Of a stretch of 41,558 nt of DNA, positions 14,961-23,842 are shown in pieces (the stretch's first letter is position 1; each line of letters opens with the position of its first letter). Position numbers and translations under genes: made by a program. The notes beneath the pieces were generated by a model. It made no database searches. It saw only the letters and a program-made list of their open reading frames with translations, and was not told the DNA's origin. This stretch comes from Cytophagaceae bacterium (lineage in GTDB: Bacteria > Bacteroidota > Bacteroidia > Cytophagales > Flexibacteraceae): assembly GCA_027487695.1 (NCBI GenBank), contig JAIYDB010000100.1, forward strand, positions 1 through 41,558, in the 5' to 3' direction.

Positions 14961-16340
14961 ATGAAGTTCAGGCTGCTTATGATGGGCTTGTTTATTTCAC
15001 TGGTTGCGAATTGTTCAAATTTGCAACTGGGTGAAGTGCGCATACTTAATCATAGGCAGCTTTCTATAAACCTTGGTTGGAGTCAATGCTGGAATTTAGA
15101 AGGCAAAAGAGCTCCGTTTAACCACGATGCGGTCTATCTGTTTTTAAAAGGAAAGCAGTCAAATACCGAATCTATCTCATTGCCAATAGCTTCAGTAAGC
15201 TTGAAATCGACTTTGGTTTCTGCGAAGCTAAAATCTATTGGGGTAATTTTTGAAACTGAAACTCAAGATACTGCCCTCAGGTTTACCGCTATCATTGATT
15301 TGGTAACGCCTTTATCTCAAGGCAGTTGGGAAATTTCAGCTTATGCTATTGAAATGGTTTATATCCCAGAAGGTAGTTTTTGGATGGGCGATAGTCTTAG
15401 TAATAATACATTAGGAGGTAAAAATAGTAGTCTGTTACTGGTTGATGGTAACCCAAAACCTATCTTTCAGATGGGAGATACTAATGCCTTGAGCAATAAT
15501 AACACTTCTGGTTTCTCATCCTTTTATTTGATGAAGCAAGAGGTAAGCCAAGCTAGTTATACAGATTTTCTGAATAGCATTTCTAAAGAAGAAGCGGAGG
15601 TATTGGCACCAAGTATTTTAAACTTATCTATTGCCGATTCTCGAAGAAATAGGTGCTTTATTACAAAGGTGAAGGGTAAATATGGTACGGATGCCAACCA
15701 AAATGGCATTTTAAACGAGTGGAACGATGGCGGAAGTATTGCCTGTAATTGGTTAACAAACAAACAGTTACTCGCTTATCTAAGCTGGGCTGGATTAAGA
15801 CCTTTTACCGAACTTGAATTTGAAAAAGCTTGTCGAGGTTCTTTAAAGCCTAAGGCAAAGGAATTTGCTTGGGGTACTCAATATGCTACCGATGGAAATA
15901 CAATTACACAACTAGGCACAGCAGTTGAAAAAGTATCAGAAATAGGTAATGATAGTTCTGGTTTAACTAATCACGCATTATTGGCGGGCAATCTTTACTT
16001 AGAAGGACCTTTAAGAAGTGGATTTGCTCTTTCTATTACAAGTAATAGAGTTACTGCAGGGGCTGGATACTACGGAAATGCTGATTTAAGCGGAAACTTA
16101 TGGGAGCAATGCCTTAAAGTAAATATCAATACCACCCTTCCATTAGGTAATGGAACAACCAATTACACAACAGAATGGGGAACGGGAAAGGATTATATCC
16201 CTAGAGGTGGAGCTTGGTTAAGCTTGGTATTCAATATCTTAGGATATGGATTTAGAGATTTAGCTATTAGCGACCGCTTTTATATTGATTACGATTTGAA
16301 CGAGCCAAGAGGCACTATAGGAGGTAGGGGAGCGCTATGA
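14961..16340 (+). CDS. Exported FGE-fold (SUMF1/PvdO-like) protein lacking catalytic cysteines
   Basis: A 459-residue protein with an N-terminal signal sequence (about 1-19). Residues about 24-125 form an N-terminal beta domain with a GWSQCWN...DAVYLFLKG pattern, common ahead of FGE domains in Bacteroidota exported proteins. Residues about 131-455 carry the formylglycine-generating-enzyme fold (PF03781): MVYIPEGSFWMGD, LSWAGLRPFTELEFEKACRG (about 274-293), ADLSGNLWEQC (374-384), RGGAW (415-419) and GFRDLAISDR (430-439). The Cys pair that active FGE enzymes use near the RGGxW segment is absent, so a structural or binding role is likelier than catalysis. The T9SS core proteins GldK/PorK and GldJ are known FGE-fold proteins of this non-catalytic type. 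No T9SS tail is seen. It overlaps the next gene by four bases (ATGA). Confidence 0.82.
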   Translation: MKFRLLMMGLFISLVANCSNLQLGEVRILNHRQLSINLGWSQCWNLEGKRAPFNHDAVYLFLKGKQSNTESISLPIASVSLKSTLVSAKLKSIGVIFETETQDTALRFTAIIDLVTPLSQGSWEISAYAIEMVYIPEGSFWMGDSLSNNTLGGKNSSLLLVDGNPKPIFQMGDTNALSNNNTSGFSSFYLMKQEVSQASYTDFLNSISKEEAEVLAPSILNLSIADSRRNRCFITKVKGKYGTDANQNGILNEWNDGGSIACNWLTNKQLLAYLSWAGLRPFTELEFEKACRGSLKPKAKEFAWGTQYATDGNTITQLGTAVEKVSEIGNDSSGLTNHALLAGNLYLEGPLRSGFALSITSNRVTAGAGYYGNADLSGNLWEQCLKVNINTTLPLGNGTTNYTTEWGTGKDYIPRGGAWLSLVFNILGYGFRDLAISDRFYIDYDLNEPRGTIGGRGAL

Positions 16341-16723
16341 TCAAGTTTCTAGTATTTGTAGTTTGCCTTTGCTTTGCTCAAAATGTTTTTGCCCAAGGAC
16401 TAGGCGAGCAATCGGCTTACCGCGGGGGGCAGGGTAGTGGTTACGCGGTAAATATAGTAACGGTAACCATTGGTTCTAACGGTAACGTGGAAAGTGATTT
16501 TGCCAAACCACAAAACAAATTGCTATCAGAAACTAACGCTATCTTATTTACCGATACACTTGGTAATTATACACTTAGCGCTTTCTCTAATGAAGGAAAG
16601 CAAGTAAAACTCCTAGTAAAGAACAATGAAGTTCAGCTATTGGGTAATCTGAAAACAGGGATTTATTGGGTAACTCTTACAAGGTCTGGAAGGAAAGAGG
16701 TTTATAAAGTCATTAAAGGTTAA
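16337..16723 (+). CDS. Mini T9SS-sorted secreted protein (128 aa)
   Basis: A signal peptide at residues 1-19 (...QNVFAQ) is followed by about 35 residues with a glycine-rich patch (YRGGQGSGYAVNIV). The remaining 70 or so residues resemble a type A sorting domain (LFTDTLGNYTLSAFSNEGKQV ... LKTGIYWVTLTRSGRKEVYKVIKG). There is almost no room for a passenger domain, so the mature product is a short Gly-rich peptide on a T9SS tail. It overlaps the FGE-like gene by four bases and the receptor gene by one (TAATG), which implies translational coupling. It could act as a partner or surface anchor for the FGE-like protein, which lacks its own tail. That is inference, and I know no characterised homolog. 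Confidence 0.75.
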   Translation: MIKFLVFVVCLCFAQNVFAQGLGEQSAYRGGQGSGYAVNIVTVTIGSNGNVESDFAKPQNKLLSETNAILFTDTLGNYTLSAFSNEGKQVKLLVKNNEVQLLGNLKTGIYWVTLTRSGRKEVYKVIKG

Positions 16724-18519
16724 TGCAAAAATGGATTGGTCTTTTCTTGCTATTCAGTATTGGGCTTGCCAAGGCGCAACCTGTACATACTTTGCCAGTG
16801 TTTACGCTTAATGAAAAATCTATCCAAAAGCTAAATAGAGCAGATTCTTCTAAGCTGCTCAATATCAGTGAAAAAGTAGTTCAGTTGCAAGGAATATCCT
16901 TTAGAAGTTACGGACCTGGAGGTTTACAAACACTCTCGTACAGGGGTGGGGGAGCAAGTCAATTGCTCACTACTTGGGAAGGAATGCCAATCAATTCTTC
17001 CATGAATGGACAAACGGATATTAGTAATTTCAATGGGGCGGCTTTGTTGCCAGGCATTGAAAATCAAAGTTCTGGATTTTCAGGGGCATTATCTGGTCAG
17101 CTTGACTTAAAGAACCATGTCGGGGGGGGTAATTTCTTAAATGTAATTGTTGGTTCAATGGGTGAATATGCGAGCAGTGTTTCTGTCTCTCAGTCATTGA
17201 AAAGGGGTTTTTATTCGCAAACCAATCTTGGTGGTAGCTATAACCCTAATCAATACCCATATAGAAACACATTTACCAACGAGCTTCAAAGCCGACAAAA
17301 TGCAGCTTGGCAATCGGCCACAATTTTTCAAGCTTTTGGTTGGAAGGGTAAAAACATTGAAACCGAAGGCAAGTATTGGTTTCAGAATACCTTTAGAGAA
17401 ATTCCAGGAAGTTTAACTACTGGCTTTCAGAATGATAAGCAGCTTGATAGAAGCCACAAGTACCTGCAAACCTTTTCTTACAACCGCTCACGGACAAGTT
17501 ATAAGGCTAAAATTTTAGCAGGTTCAGATTTACTTCACTTTCATCACGGGCAACAAAGGGAGGTATTACCATCTATAAATAGGTATATCCGAAGTTTGCT
17601 CAGTGCCGATTATAGTCTCTTACCCTTGGTAAAAGCAAATATAACGGCAACAGGCACAACAGATTGGGCACACAATAAAGAGTATTCCACATGGCGCAAT
17701 AGAAGTATTTATAGTGTTAATACTGGTTTGCTCGTGAAGACTAATTTGAATCTTCAAGTTAAGGTTGCCAATAGAGCCGATATTCAGCGGAACGTTTGGA
17801 ACCCTTCGGTAACCGTGGTGTATCAATTAAAGGCGGTTTATTTAGATGCAGCTTTTGAAGAAACAACTAGATATCCAACTATGAACGAGCTATTCTGGAG
17901 TGTGGGTGGCAATCCTAACCTATTACCAGAACGCGCTCAAAAATGGAGAGGTAGTTTTGGGTACCAGAAAAACAGACTTGCTTTTAAAGTTGAAGCTTTT
18001 AAGTATTTAGTAAACAACTATTTACTTTGGTATCCTTCAGACTTAGGTATTTGGCAGGCGCAAAGTGCGGGAAATGTTTTGCAACAAGGTGTAGAACTAA
18101 GTGCTGCCTATGATTTAGGTAAGAATGTTGGAACCTTTTGGCCAGAACTTTCAGTTAATGCAAGTTTTACCCAAGCAGAGGCTAAGGACGAAAATGGCTT
18201 TCTAGCTAATAATCGTCAATTGATATTCATACCAAAATATCAGTACTTAGCTCAATCCAAATGGTCTTTACCCAAACAATTGCAAGCCATGGTACAATGG
18301 CAGTGGGTAGGCGATAGGTACATCGGCTTTTCAGGCGAGGGTATTTTGGAAGGATATGGTCTTTTTAATGCCAGTATAGAAAAGAGGCTAACTGCTTTTA
18401 AGCGCAGCTTTGATATAGGAATTAGGGCAGATAACCTTTTGAATAAGGAGTATTATACCTTGCCTAATTTCCCTATGCCACTACGGTCTGTTCGAATTTC
18501 AATTACAAGTAAACTATGA
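16723..18519 (+). CDS. TonB-dependent outer-membrane receptor, BtuB-like
   Basis: A 598-residue outer-membrane receptor. The signal peptide ends at about residue 19 (LAKAQ). VHTLPVF follows as a candidate TonB box. The plug domain at about 45-150 shows GISFRSYGPGGLQTLSYRGGGASQLLTTWEGMPIN, the typical plug pattern. The remaining residues form a barrel with alternating amphipathic strands and a terminal strand (PMPLRSVRISITSKL), and a VGDRYIGF-type late-barrel strand lies before it. The length is close to that of E. coli BtuB (about 600 aa). Position in a B12-riboswitch operon and the following BtuG-like gene argue for corrinoid import across the outer membrane with TonB-ExbBD energy. No btuF/C/D inner-membrane genes are in the window. 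Confidence 0.87.
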   Translation: MQKWIGLFLLFSIGLAKAQPVHTLPVFTLNEKSIQKLNRADSSKLLNISEKVVQLQGISFRSYGPGGLQTLSYRGGGASQLLTTWEGMPINSSMNGQTDISNFNGAALLPGIENQSSGFSGALSGQLDLKNHVGGGNFLNVIVGSMGEYASSVSVSQSLKRGFYSQTNLGGSYNPNQYPYRNTFTNELQSRQNAAWQSATIFQAFGWKGKNIETEGKYWFQNTFREIPGSLTTGFQNDKQLDRSHKYLQTFSYNRSRTSYKAKILAGSDLLHFHHGQQREVLPSINRYIRSLLSADYSLLPLVKANITATGTTDWAHNKEYSTWRNRSIYSVNTGLLVKTNLNLQVKVANRADIQRNVWNPSVTVVYQLKAVYLDAAFEETTRYPTMNELFWSVGGNPNLLPERAQKWRGSFGYQKNRLAFKVEAFKYLVNNYLLWYPSDLGIWQAQSAGNVLQQGVELSAAYDLGKNVGTFWPELSVNASFTQAEAKDENGFLANNRQLIFIPKYQYLAQSKWSLPKQLQAMVQWQWVGDRYIGFSGEGILEGYGLFNASIEKRLTAFKRSFDIGIRADNLLNKEYYTLPNFPMPLRSVRISITSKL

Positions 18520-19595
18520 AAAACCTGATTCTATTTGTCTGGGGCTTGGTTTTGATTGGTTTTACAAGTTGTAATTCTAATGATAAGGAACCTACTACAA
18601 ATTGCTTAACCGAGAAAGCAGTTAGTAAGCTATTGATAGGTAATGAAGGTAATTTTAACTGGGGAATTGGTACGCTTTCACTATACGACTCTGTTTCTCA
18701 AGCCACTGTAAATGATGTGTTTGCTTGCCAAAATGGAGAACCTGCTGGTAATGTGGTGCACAGTCTTTACCAATACGAAGATGAAATTTTTGTGGTGGTG
18801 AATAATAGTCGTAAGGTAGAAGTTTTGAATAATGAAACTTTGAAAAGAAAGCGGACCATCACTAATCTGAATTCACCTCGCCATATTATTAATGTAGGTA
18901 ATAAGCTATTTATTAGTGACTTATATAACAATAGAATTTCAGTATTGGGTAGTAGTGCTACCCATGTGGAACGTCAAATTCCTGTTTATGGTTGGGTGGA
19001 GAAGTTGTTTCCTTTTTCAAATAATAAGCTACTCGCAATCAGAACTTTCAGAATGGGGGTAAGTGTTTTTGCCTTATCTGTTATTTTATCAATAAATGCT
19101 GAAAATGAAGTGGTTACAGATAGCTTACTAGTGCCTAATGCCATAACCGATACACATTTAGAAGGTAACTATTTACTCATATCTACAACCGACTATAATT
19201 CAACTGCCAATGATAGTTTGCTAATAATGGATATAACTACAAACAAAATTATTACAAGAGCTTCATTATCAGGCACAAAGGGACGAGTAAGAAGAATAAC
19301 CTATTCAGCGCAGACAAAGTCAATATATTATGTTAAGTACGATGTTCATAAAATAGGCTGGGATGCTGAAAATCCTACAATCATTGGGGAGTCATCAATT
19401 TTGCTAGCCAAGCAACAAGGACAAGAATTTTACAGTTTGGCTTGTTTTAACAATCAAGCAAATACTTTATATATAGCTGATGCTAAGAACTATACATCAA
19501 ATGGCGAGCTGCTAATCTATAATCTAAACCAAGGTAAGGTAATTAAGGAAATACCTACGGGTATAATACCTAGCAGCTTACTTTGGATAAAATAG
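18516..19595 (+). CDS. Surface beta-propeller lipoprotein, BtuG-like
   Basis: A 359-residue lipoprotein. Its signal ends in a lipobox, LIGFTSC, with Cys at about residue 19 and acidic/Asn residues after it (NSNDKEP), as in surface-exposed Bacteroidota lipoproteins. The mature part starts with LLIGNEGNFNWGIGTLSLYD, the typical opening of DUF5074/YncE-like propellers. Repeats such as KVEVLNNETLKRKRTI, HIINVGNKLFISDLYNNRISV and LLIYNLNQGKVIKEIPTG follow, consistent with a seven-bladed propeller. In Bacteroides thetaiotaomicron the propeller lipoprotein BtuG binds B12 very tightly and caps BtuB. This gene overlaps the BtuB-like receptor by four bases under the same riboswitch, so the same role is likely. 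The corrinoid contact residues were not identified. Confidence 0.83.
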   Translation: MKNLILFVWGLVLIGFTSCNSNDKEPTTNCLTEKAVSKLLIGNEGNFNWGIGTLSLYDSVSQATVNDVFACQNGEPAGNVVHSLYQYEDEIFVVVNNSRKVEVLNNETLKRKRTITNLNSPRHIINVGNKLFISDLYNNRISVLGSSATHVERQIPVYGWVEKLFPFSNNKLLAIRTFRMGVSVFALSVILSINAENEVVTDSLLVPNAITDTHLEGNYLLISTTDYNSTANDSLLIMDITTNKIITRASLSGTKGRVRRITYSAQTKSIYYVKYDVHKIGWDAENPTIIGESSILLAKQQGQEFYSLACFNNQANTLYIADAKNYTSNGELLIYNLNQGKVIKEIPTGIIPSSLLWIK

Positions 19596-19667
19596 CTGAA
19601 TCAAGGTCCAAAAAGAGGTCTTTAAAATTGTTGTATAATTTATATTATGTTAAGTAAAGTTATCCAA

Positions 19668-19698
19668 GCAAAGCCCAGTCGATTTTACTGGGCTTTGC
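19668..19698 (+). terminator. Hairpin closing the B12 operon, possibly bidirectional
   Basis: A perfect 12-bp stem, GCAAAGCCCAGT (19668-19679) / ACTGGGCTTTGC (19687-19698), with a 7-base loop, lies between the converging riboswitch operon and amylase gene. Neither flank has a strong T-run directly after the stem, so efficiency is uncertain. A further 8-bp inverted repeat, ATTGGCTA (19700-19707) / TAGCCAAT (19735-19742), follows. Confidence 0.6.
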
Positions 19699-19772
19699 GA
19701 TTGGCTAAGTAGATTTTTTAGCTGATTAATAATGTAGCCAATTTTAACATTTAGCTTTCTTTAAGAAAACGA

Positions 19773-22580
19773 TTATTGTACGGCTAGCTTCTTAAGTCCT
19801 GTGCCACGGCTATGCTCAATCCTAATGAGGTACATTCCAGATGCTAATCCTTTAGCTTGATTTATTTCAGCTGAATAACCAATTAAAGTAGTTTTAAAGA
19901 TCGTTTTACCTTGTAAATCGGTAATAATTAGGTTGCTTCCTTCAAAACGTTCTGGTAAGGTTAACTTGAAGCTACCATTATTTGGATTTGGGAATACTTC
20001 AATCTCAGAGGCTGTTAAGGTTTCGTTTAAGTTTGTAACTAATATGCTTCCAGTTGAAAGACCGCATCCTGCATTACTGCGCACAGTTACCCAATACACC
20101 CCATTACCATTGATAGGTAAAGCTGTGGTGGTAGAATCTACAGCCAAGGTATCATTTCCTCTACGCCAAGTATAGTTCATTCCTGCCTGTGGCGTAATGA
20201 ATAAGGTATCGTTTCGTTGGGTGATGGTGCTTCTTGGCGACGCATTTACTGAAGTAATGTTCACTGAGTCAACTACCTGACAGCCAGTTCTATTATTAGT
20301 AATTTTCAAGCGATATAGACCTGGAACACTATAGCTTTGTAAGCTATTGGTACTAATTGTTCCGCTTGGTAATCTCCATTCATAGCTACAATCCGCATCT
20401 ACAAAGGCATTTACAACGGCATTATTGGAGCATACTCCCCTATCTAATCCTAAATCAAGACTTAAGGCAAGTCTGCTTGCATTTGCTCTTGAATCAACTA
20501 CTCGAGGGGCGGTATAGGTTACATTTATCCAACATCTATTGCTGTTAGCAACGGTATCGGCAGTATGTTGTGCTTTTAATACATGCCAGCCTGTGAATGT
20601 GGCTGTAAATTCTTTAGTAAGATTGCCCACCCCTACCACGCTATCAATAACCCTTCCACAAAAATCAGTTAAGGTGAGTTTAATAGGTGCATTTGGGTTG
20701 GTGCTAAAAATCCTGTAAGTAATTAAGCTGCCAGCTGCTGGATATATTTTACCAGCGGTTCTGGTGGCCGTACTACGTGCAGGCAATGCCCCGCCCTGCT
20801 GTAAACTACCTGGGTGGCTATCGCCAAGGTCGTCGGCCATTTCCCATTCTTGTTGGGTTGTTCTTACAGGGATGTTTAAAGGAGCATTAAAGTTCAAACC
20901 TTCTGGTCCCCATACAGAAAACCCTCTTCTGCGGGCGGTTCCATTACACGGAGGTGTACTAATTTGAACTCTTCTATCGGCAGCAACAACTCTAACATCA
21001 TTTGCTCCACTAGAACCTGCATAGTCAATTAGTCTGGTTCCTGCTGGGAAACTGGTAGTTATCCAAGTGCCTTGCCAAGTATTCCAGTTATCGTTAATAC
21101 CGATGATGGCTTTATTATTACGCTCAATAATTAGATGATCAGTACTTTGATGAGGAACTAAATAAGCTCCGCCTTTCCAATCCATTACTTTATGTGCCCT
21201 AGTTAGGAAAGCAATATCATCCCGTACAGGTAAAGTGGTATCGTTAGGTCTATGGTTATATCTGTTACCTCTGGTACCAATATCAAATAAATCTTCAAAG
21301 AATATCTGTGGGCTACCATCAACCGCCATAGCTACAGCATAAGCAGCTGCAAGTCTTGGCTCGCGTGGGTCTATGTTAGCTGAAAGTTCACTTCCAGAAC
21401 TCCATCTATTAGTAGGATAATTTCCATTTGGTAAAAGTGGTGGACGGAAGGTATCGTGGTTATTTACAAAAGGTACAGTTCTGGAACGTCGGCCTTGTTG
21501 AGCACCTGGTAGGTTACCAATATTGTAATTGCCTAATCCATAAACCATTTCAACTAATCCTGTAGTTCCGGTAAATCCTCTTAACGAAAAATCAAAAGTA
21601 CCTGCCCTACCTAAAACAGCATCTACCCAAGCATCCATTTCGTTTGAACCACCCACCCATTCACCAACGGTAAACATATCGGTTCCGCCATTGGCAAAAG
21701 CAGCATTAAACTGAGTATTGAATATTATATCTTCACAAACTGCTGCAGGAAAATGCTTGATTGCATCTAATCGCCAACCATCTACACCAGTTTGTTTCTT
21801 CAACCAAACCATCCAATTGCGTGCTTCGTTGCGCATATAATTATCGCCTTGGGCAGGATTAAATGTGGCGTTTGTTGCTAAACCGCGAGCCCCAGCATTG
21901 TATGAAATATCTGGTCCGAAGGTAATTCTGCTTAAATCTTCGCCTGAAAATCTGTTATCTGCAGGGTTTGGGTGAAAGTTCTGCCAGTTTTTTGACCAAC
22001 GACCATTTCGTGCTAAATAGTTGGCTGCATTTTCGCTAGTCGCAGGCGTGCTAAAGGAAGAATACCTGAAGGTTTTAGTGCCATTAGTAGGGTCAATTGG
22101 GATGTTTCCGTAGTTTGACCTATTCACATTTTCTGAATAGAAGGTTAGTGCTGCTGGGTCTTGTCCTCCTGCACCATTTGCACTTCCAGCTTGGTCACAA
22201 TGGTTAAGCACAATATCTTGTATTACATCTATCCCATTAGCGTGTAATACAGCTACCATTCTTAAGAATTCGTCCTTATCGCCAAAATTAGTTTTTAAAC
22301 GACCTTTTTGGAATTTATCGCCTAAGTCATAGTGATCAAAAGGTGAATATCCAACGCTAAATGGGTTAGCATTTTTACTAGAAACAGGAATCCAGACTGC
22401 TTCAACGCCCATTTCGCGTAATCGGGGCGCCATATCGGTTAGGTAATTAGCCCAACCACTTGGGTAATTATCGTTTCTAAAATCCCACCAAAAGCCTTGT
22501 AAAAGTACTTTTCTAGGTTGTGCTTGTAGCAGCTCGGCTCCTAGCAGGAGTACGAATATGAAAATAATGATTCGTTTCAT
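19773..22580 (-). CDS. Secreted alpha-amylase (GH13, liquefying type) with T9SS sorting domain
   Basis: A 935-residue exported glycoside hydrolase. The signal peptide is at 1-20 (LLQAQ). The GH13 barrel (about 24-480) has region I DIVLNH (122-127), region II GWRLDAIKH with nucleophile D272, region III TVGEW with acid E307, and region IV FVNNHD with D376. Segments such as AVWIPVSSK and YDLGDKFQKG resemble the bacterial liquefying amylases (GH13_5-like), which cut internal alpha-1,4 bonds of starch. A C-terminal amylase beta domain follows to about 540. Residues 600-700 form a further beta domain. Two Ig/PKD-like domains lie at about 706-775 and 780-848, and a type A T9SS tail at 859-935 (VFPNPNNGSFKL ... 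GMYLIRIEH). It is oriented opposite to the other two GH13 genes and separated from them by a divergent promoter region. Confidence 0.93.
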   Translation of the reverse strand: MKRIIIFIFVLLLGAELLQAQPRKVLLQGFWWDFRNDNYPSGWANYLTDMAPRLREMGVEAVWIPVSSKNANPFSVGYSPFDHYDLGDKFQKGRLKTNFGDKDEFLRMVAVLHANGIDVIQDIVLNHCDQAGSANGAGGQDPAALTFYSENVNRSNYGNIPIDPTNGTKTFRYSSFSTPATSENAANYLARNGRWSKNWQNFHPNPADNRFSGEDLSRITFGPDISYNAGARGLATNATFNPAQGDNYMRNEARNWMVWLKKQTGVDGWRLDAIKHFPAAVCEDIIFNTQFNAAFANGGTDMFTVGEWVGGSNEMDAWVDAVLGRAGTFDFSLRGFTGTTGLVEMVYGLGNYNIGNLPGAQQGRRSRTVPFVNNHDTFRPPLLPNGNYPTNRWSSGSELSANIDPREPRLAAAYAVAMAVDGSPQIFFEDLFDIGTRGNRYNHRPNDTTLPVRDDIAFLTRAHKVMDWKGGAYLVPHQSTDHLIIERNNKAIIGINDNWNTWQGTWITTSFPAGTRLIDYAGSSGANDVRVVAADRRVQISTPPCNGTARRRGFSVWGPEGLNFNAPLNIPVRTTQQEWEMADDLGDSHPGSLQQGGALPARSTATRTAGKIYPAAGSLITYRIFSTNPNAPIKLTLTDFCGRVIDSVVGVGNLTKEFTATFTGWHVLKAQHTADTVANSNRCWINVTYTAPRVVDSRANASRLALSLDLGLDRGVCSNNAVVNAFVDADCSYEWRLPSGTISTNSLQSYSVPGLYRLKITNNRTGCQVVDSVNITSVNASPRSTITQRNDTLFITPQAGMNYTWRRGNDTLAVDSTTTALPINGNGVYWVTVRSNAGCGLSTGSILVTNLNETLTASEIEVFPNPNNGSFKLTLPERFEGSNLIITDLQGKTIFKTTLIGYSAEINQAKGLASGMYLIRIEHSRGTGLKKLAVQ

Positions 22581-22650
22581 ATTATCAGGTAGATCTATTG
22601 ATCTTGTTTTTCTGGTTAAATAGTGATTTAATGCAATGACACTATAACTG

Positions 22651-22658
22651 CAAATATA
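22651..22658 (-). promoter_or_regulatory. -7 box of the alpha-amylase gene
   Basis: A perfect TATATTTG is read on the minus strand, about 70 bases before the ATG. The -33 position holds no clear TTG. It faces away from the promoter at 22753-22781, so both glucan genes are driven divergently from the same 238-base gap. Confidence 0.55.
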
Positions 22659-22752
22659 GTTTGAGGCTAAGCATATAAAGGATAAATAAGCTGAAATATT
22701 ATTTTGATTGTCTAAATTCTAAACTTCATTTGGTGTTTTTTTTATTTGACAG

Positions 22753-22781
22753 TTGTTTGATATTATTTTTTTGTATTTTTG
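22753..22781 (+). promoter_or_regulatory. Promoter of the stand-alone binding-module gene
   Basis: TTG at 22753-22755 and TATTTTTG at 22774-22781 are 18 bases apart, a perfect -7 match. The leader to the ATG at 22819 is about 30 bases and A-rich. Confidence 0.75.
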
Positions 22782-22818
22782 TTCCTGTAAAAACAATTAA
22801 CCTTAAAGTTCAACACGT

Positions 22819-23658
22819 ATGAAACTACGTTTACTCTTCGCTTCAGCTGTAACTAGCCTTTTAGTAGGTACAACAGCAATGGCACAAGTTGCATTCAGTG
22901 GTATAACTGTAACTCCTGTGGGTGCTACTGCCGATCAGGAAATTACAATCACTGTTAACCCAAATCAAACTTGCCCAACTGCAGCCGCAGATCCTAACAA
23001 AACTCTTGCTACCTCTACATTCGTAAGAATGCACGGTGGTGTTAGAATTGATGGTGCTAACTGGCAGAACGTTGTTGAGGCTATCAACAACTCAGAACCA
23101 ACCAACATTACTGGTTTTACTTTAGAAAATGGCGTTTGGATTAAGCGTTTAACTCCACGTATTTACTTCAATATTACTGATCCTTTAACTCGTATCGATG
23201 CTATCACTTTCGTATTGAATGGTGGTCCTGAAGGTAACATGTGGGATCGCGAAGGTAAAGGTTGTAATGCTGATGGCACTAACGGTTCAGGTGGGGATGG
23301 CGACTTAATGATCCGTTTCCCAGTTCCTTCTCAAATTTCTAGTGTACGTGTTGGTGATAGTATTATCGTTGCTAGCACTGCTGGTAAATTACAAGCTGCT
23401 AAATTATTTGGTTCAGTTCAACCAAACCCATTTGCTGGTTCTACTTCATTAAAGTATAACTTAACTAGCAATGAAAACGTATCTATCAAAGTTTACAACG
23501 CTATTGGTGTTGAAGTAGCTACTTTAACTGAAGGCACTCAAACTGCTGGTAATCATGCTATTACTTGGAATGCTGCTAACGCTTCTAAAGGTATTTACTT
23601 AGTACGTATTGTTGCTGGTAACAAAACTGATAGCCGTCGTCTTGTAAAGATTGACTAA
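22819..23658 (+). CDS. Secreted stand-alone glucan-binding-type module with T9SS sorting domain
   Basis: A 279-residue protein with no catalytic domain. The signal peptide is at 1-22 (GTTAMA). Residues about 28-168 form a beta domain with the pattern DQEITITVNPN ... STFVRMHGGVR ... NWQNVV ... LTPRIYFNI ... DREGKG. The same order of features (DSVTI, a Gly-Val strand, W, RSYFNI or RSFF, then a Gly-Arg strand) appears at the N-terminus of the two GH13 enzymes at 23843 and 28993. Residues 199-279 are a type A sorting tail (QPNPFAGSTSLKYNL ... KGIYLVRIVAG). It is probably a surface or extracellular starch-binding accessory; binding is inferred from the shared module and the neighbours. It is monocistronic, with a strong promoter and terminator, and may be highly expressed. 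Confidence 0.8.
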   Translation: MKLRLLFASAVTSLLVGTTAMAQVAFSGITVTPVGATADQEITITVNPNQTCPTAAADPNKTLATSTFVRMHGGVRIDGANWQNVVEAINNSEPTNITGFTLENGVWIKRLTPRIYFNITDPLTRIDAITFVLNGGPEGNMWDREGKGCNADGTNGSGGDGDLMIRFPVPSQISSVRVGDSIIVASTAGKLQAAKLFGSVQPNPFAGSTSLKYNLTSNENVSIKVYNAIGVEVATLTEGTQTAGNHAITWNAANASKGIYLVRIVAGNKTDSRRLVKID

Positions 23659-23676
23659 TTATTAGATAAAGCTTTC

Positions 23677-23708
23677 AAAAAGCACCTTCAAACGAAGGTG
23701 CTTTTTTT
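23677..23708 (+). terminator. Intrinsic terminator after the binding-module gene
   Basis: A stem, AAAAAGCACCTTC / GAAGGTGCTTTTT, with an AAAC loop and seven Ts, ends at 23708 and starts 18 bases after the stop codon. Confidence 0.93.
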
Positions 23709-23842
23709 GTGTCTATAAGTTATTGAAAGCTAAGCATACTTGTTTTTTACATTTTTGACACAAAAAAACGTAATGCGTAGGCTGTCAATGCGTTTTCTGT
23801 GTAGTTTTACATACAGTTTAACTGTTTAACCAAATTATACAA

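Noticed and set aside
14961-16340. Active formylglycine-generating enzyme
   Set aside because: The fold motifs are present, but the catalytic cysteine pair near the RGGxW and GFR segments is missing, so sulfatase activation is unlikely.
16337-16723. Frameshifted C-terminus of the FGE-like gene
   Set aside because: It has its own signal peptide and a clean four-base ATGA overlap, so it is a separate gene and not a broken tail.
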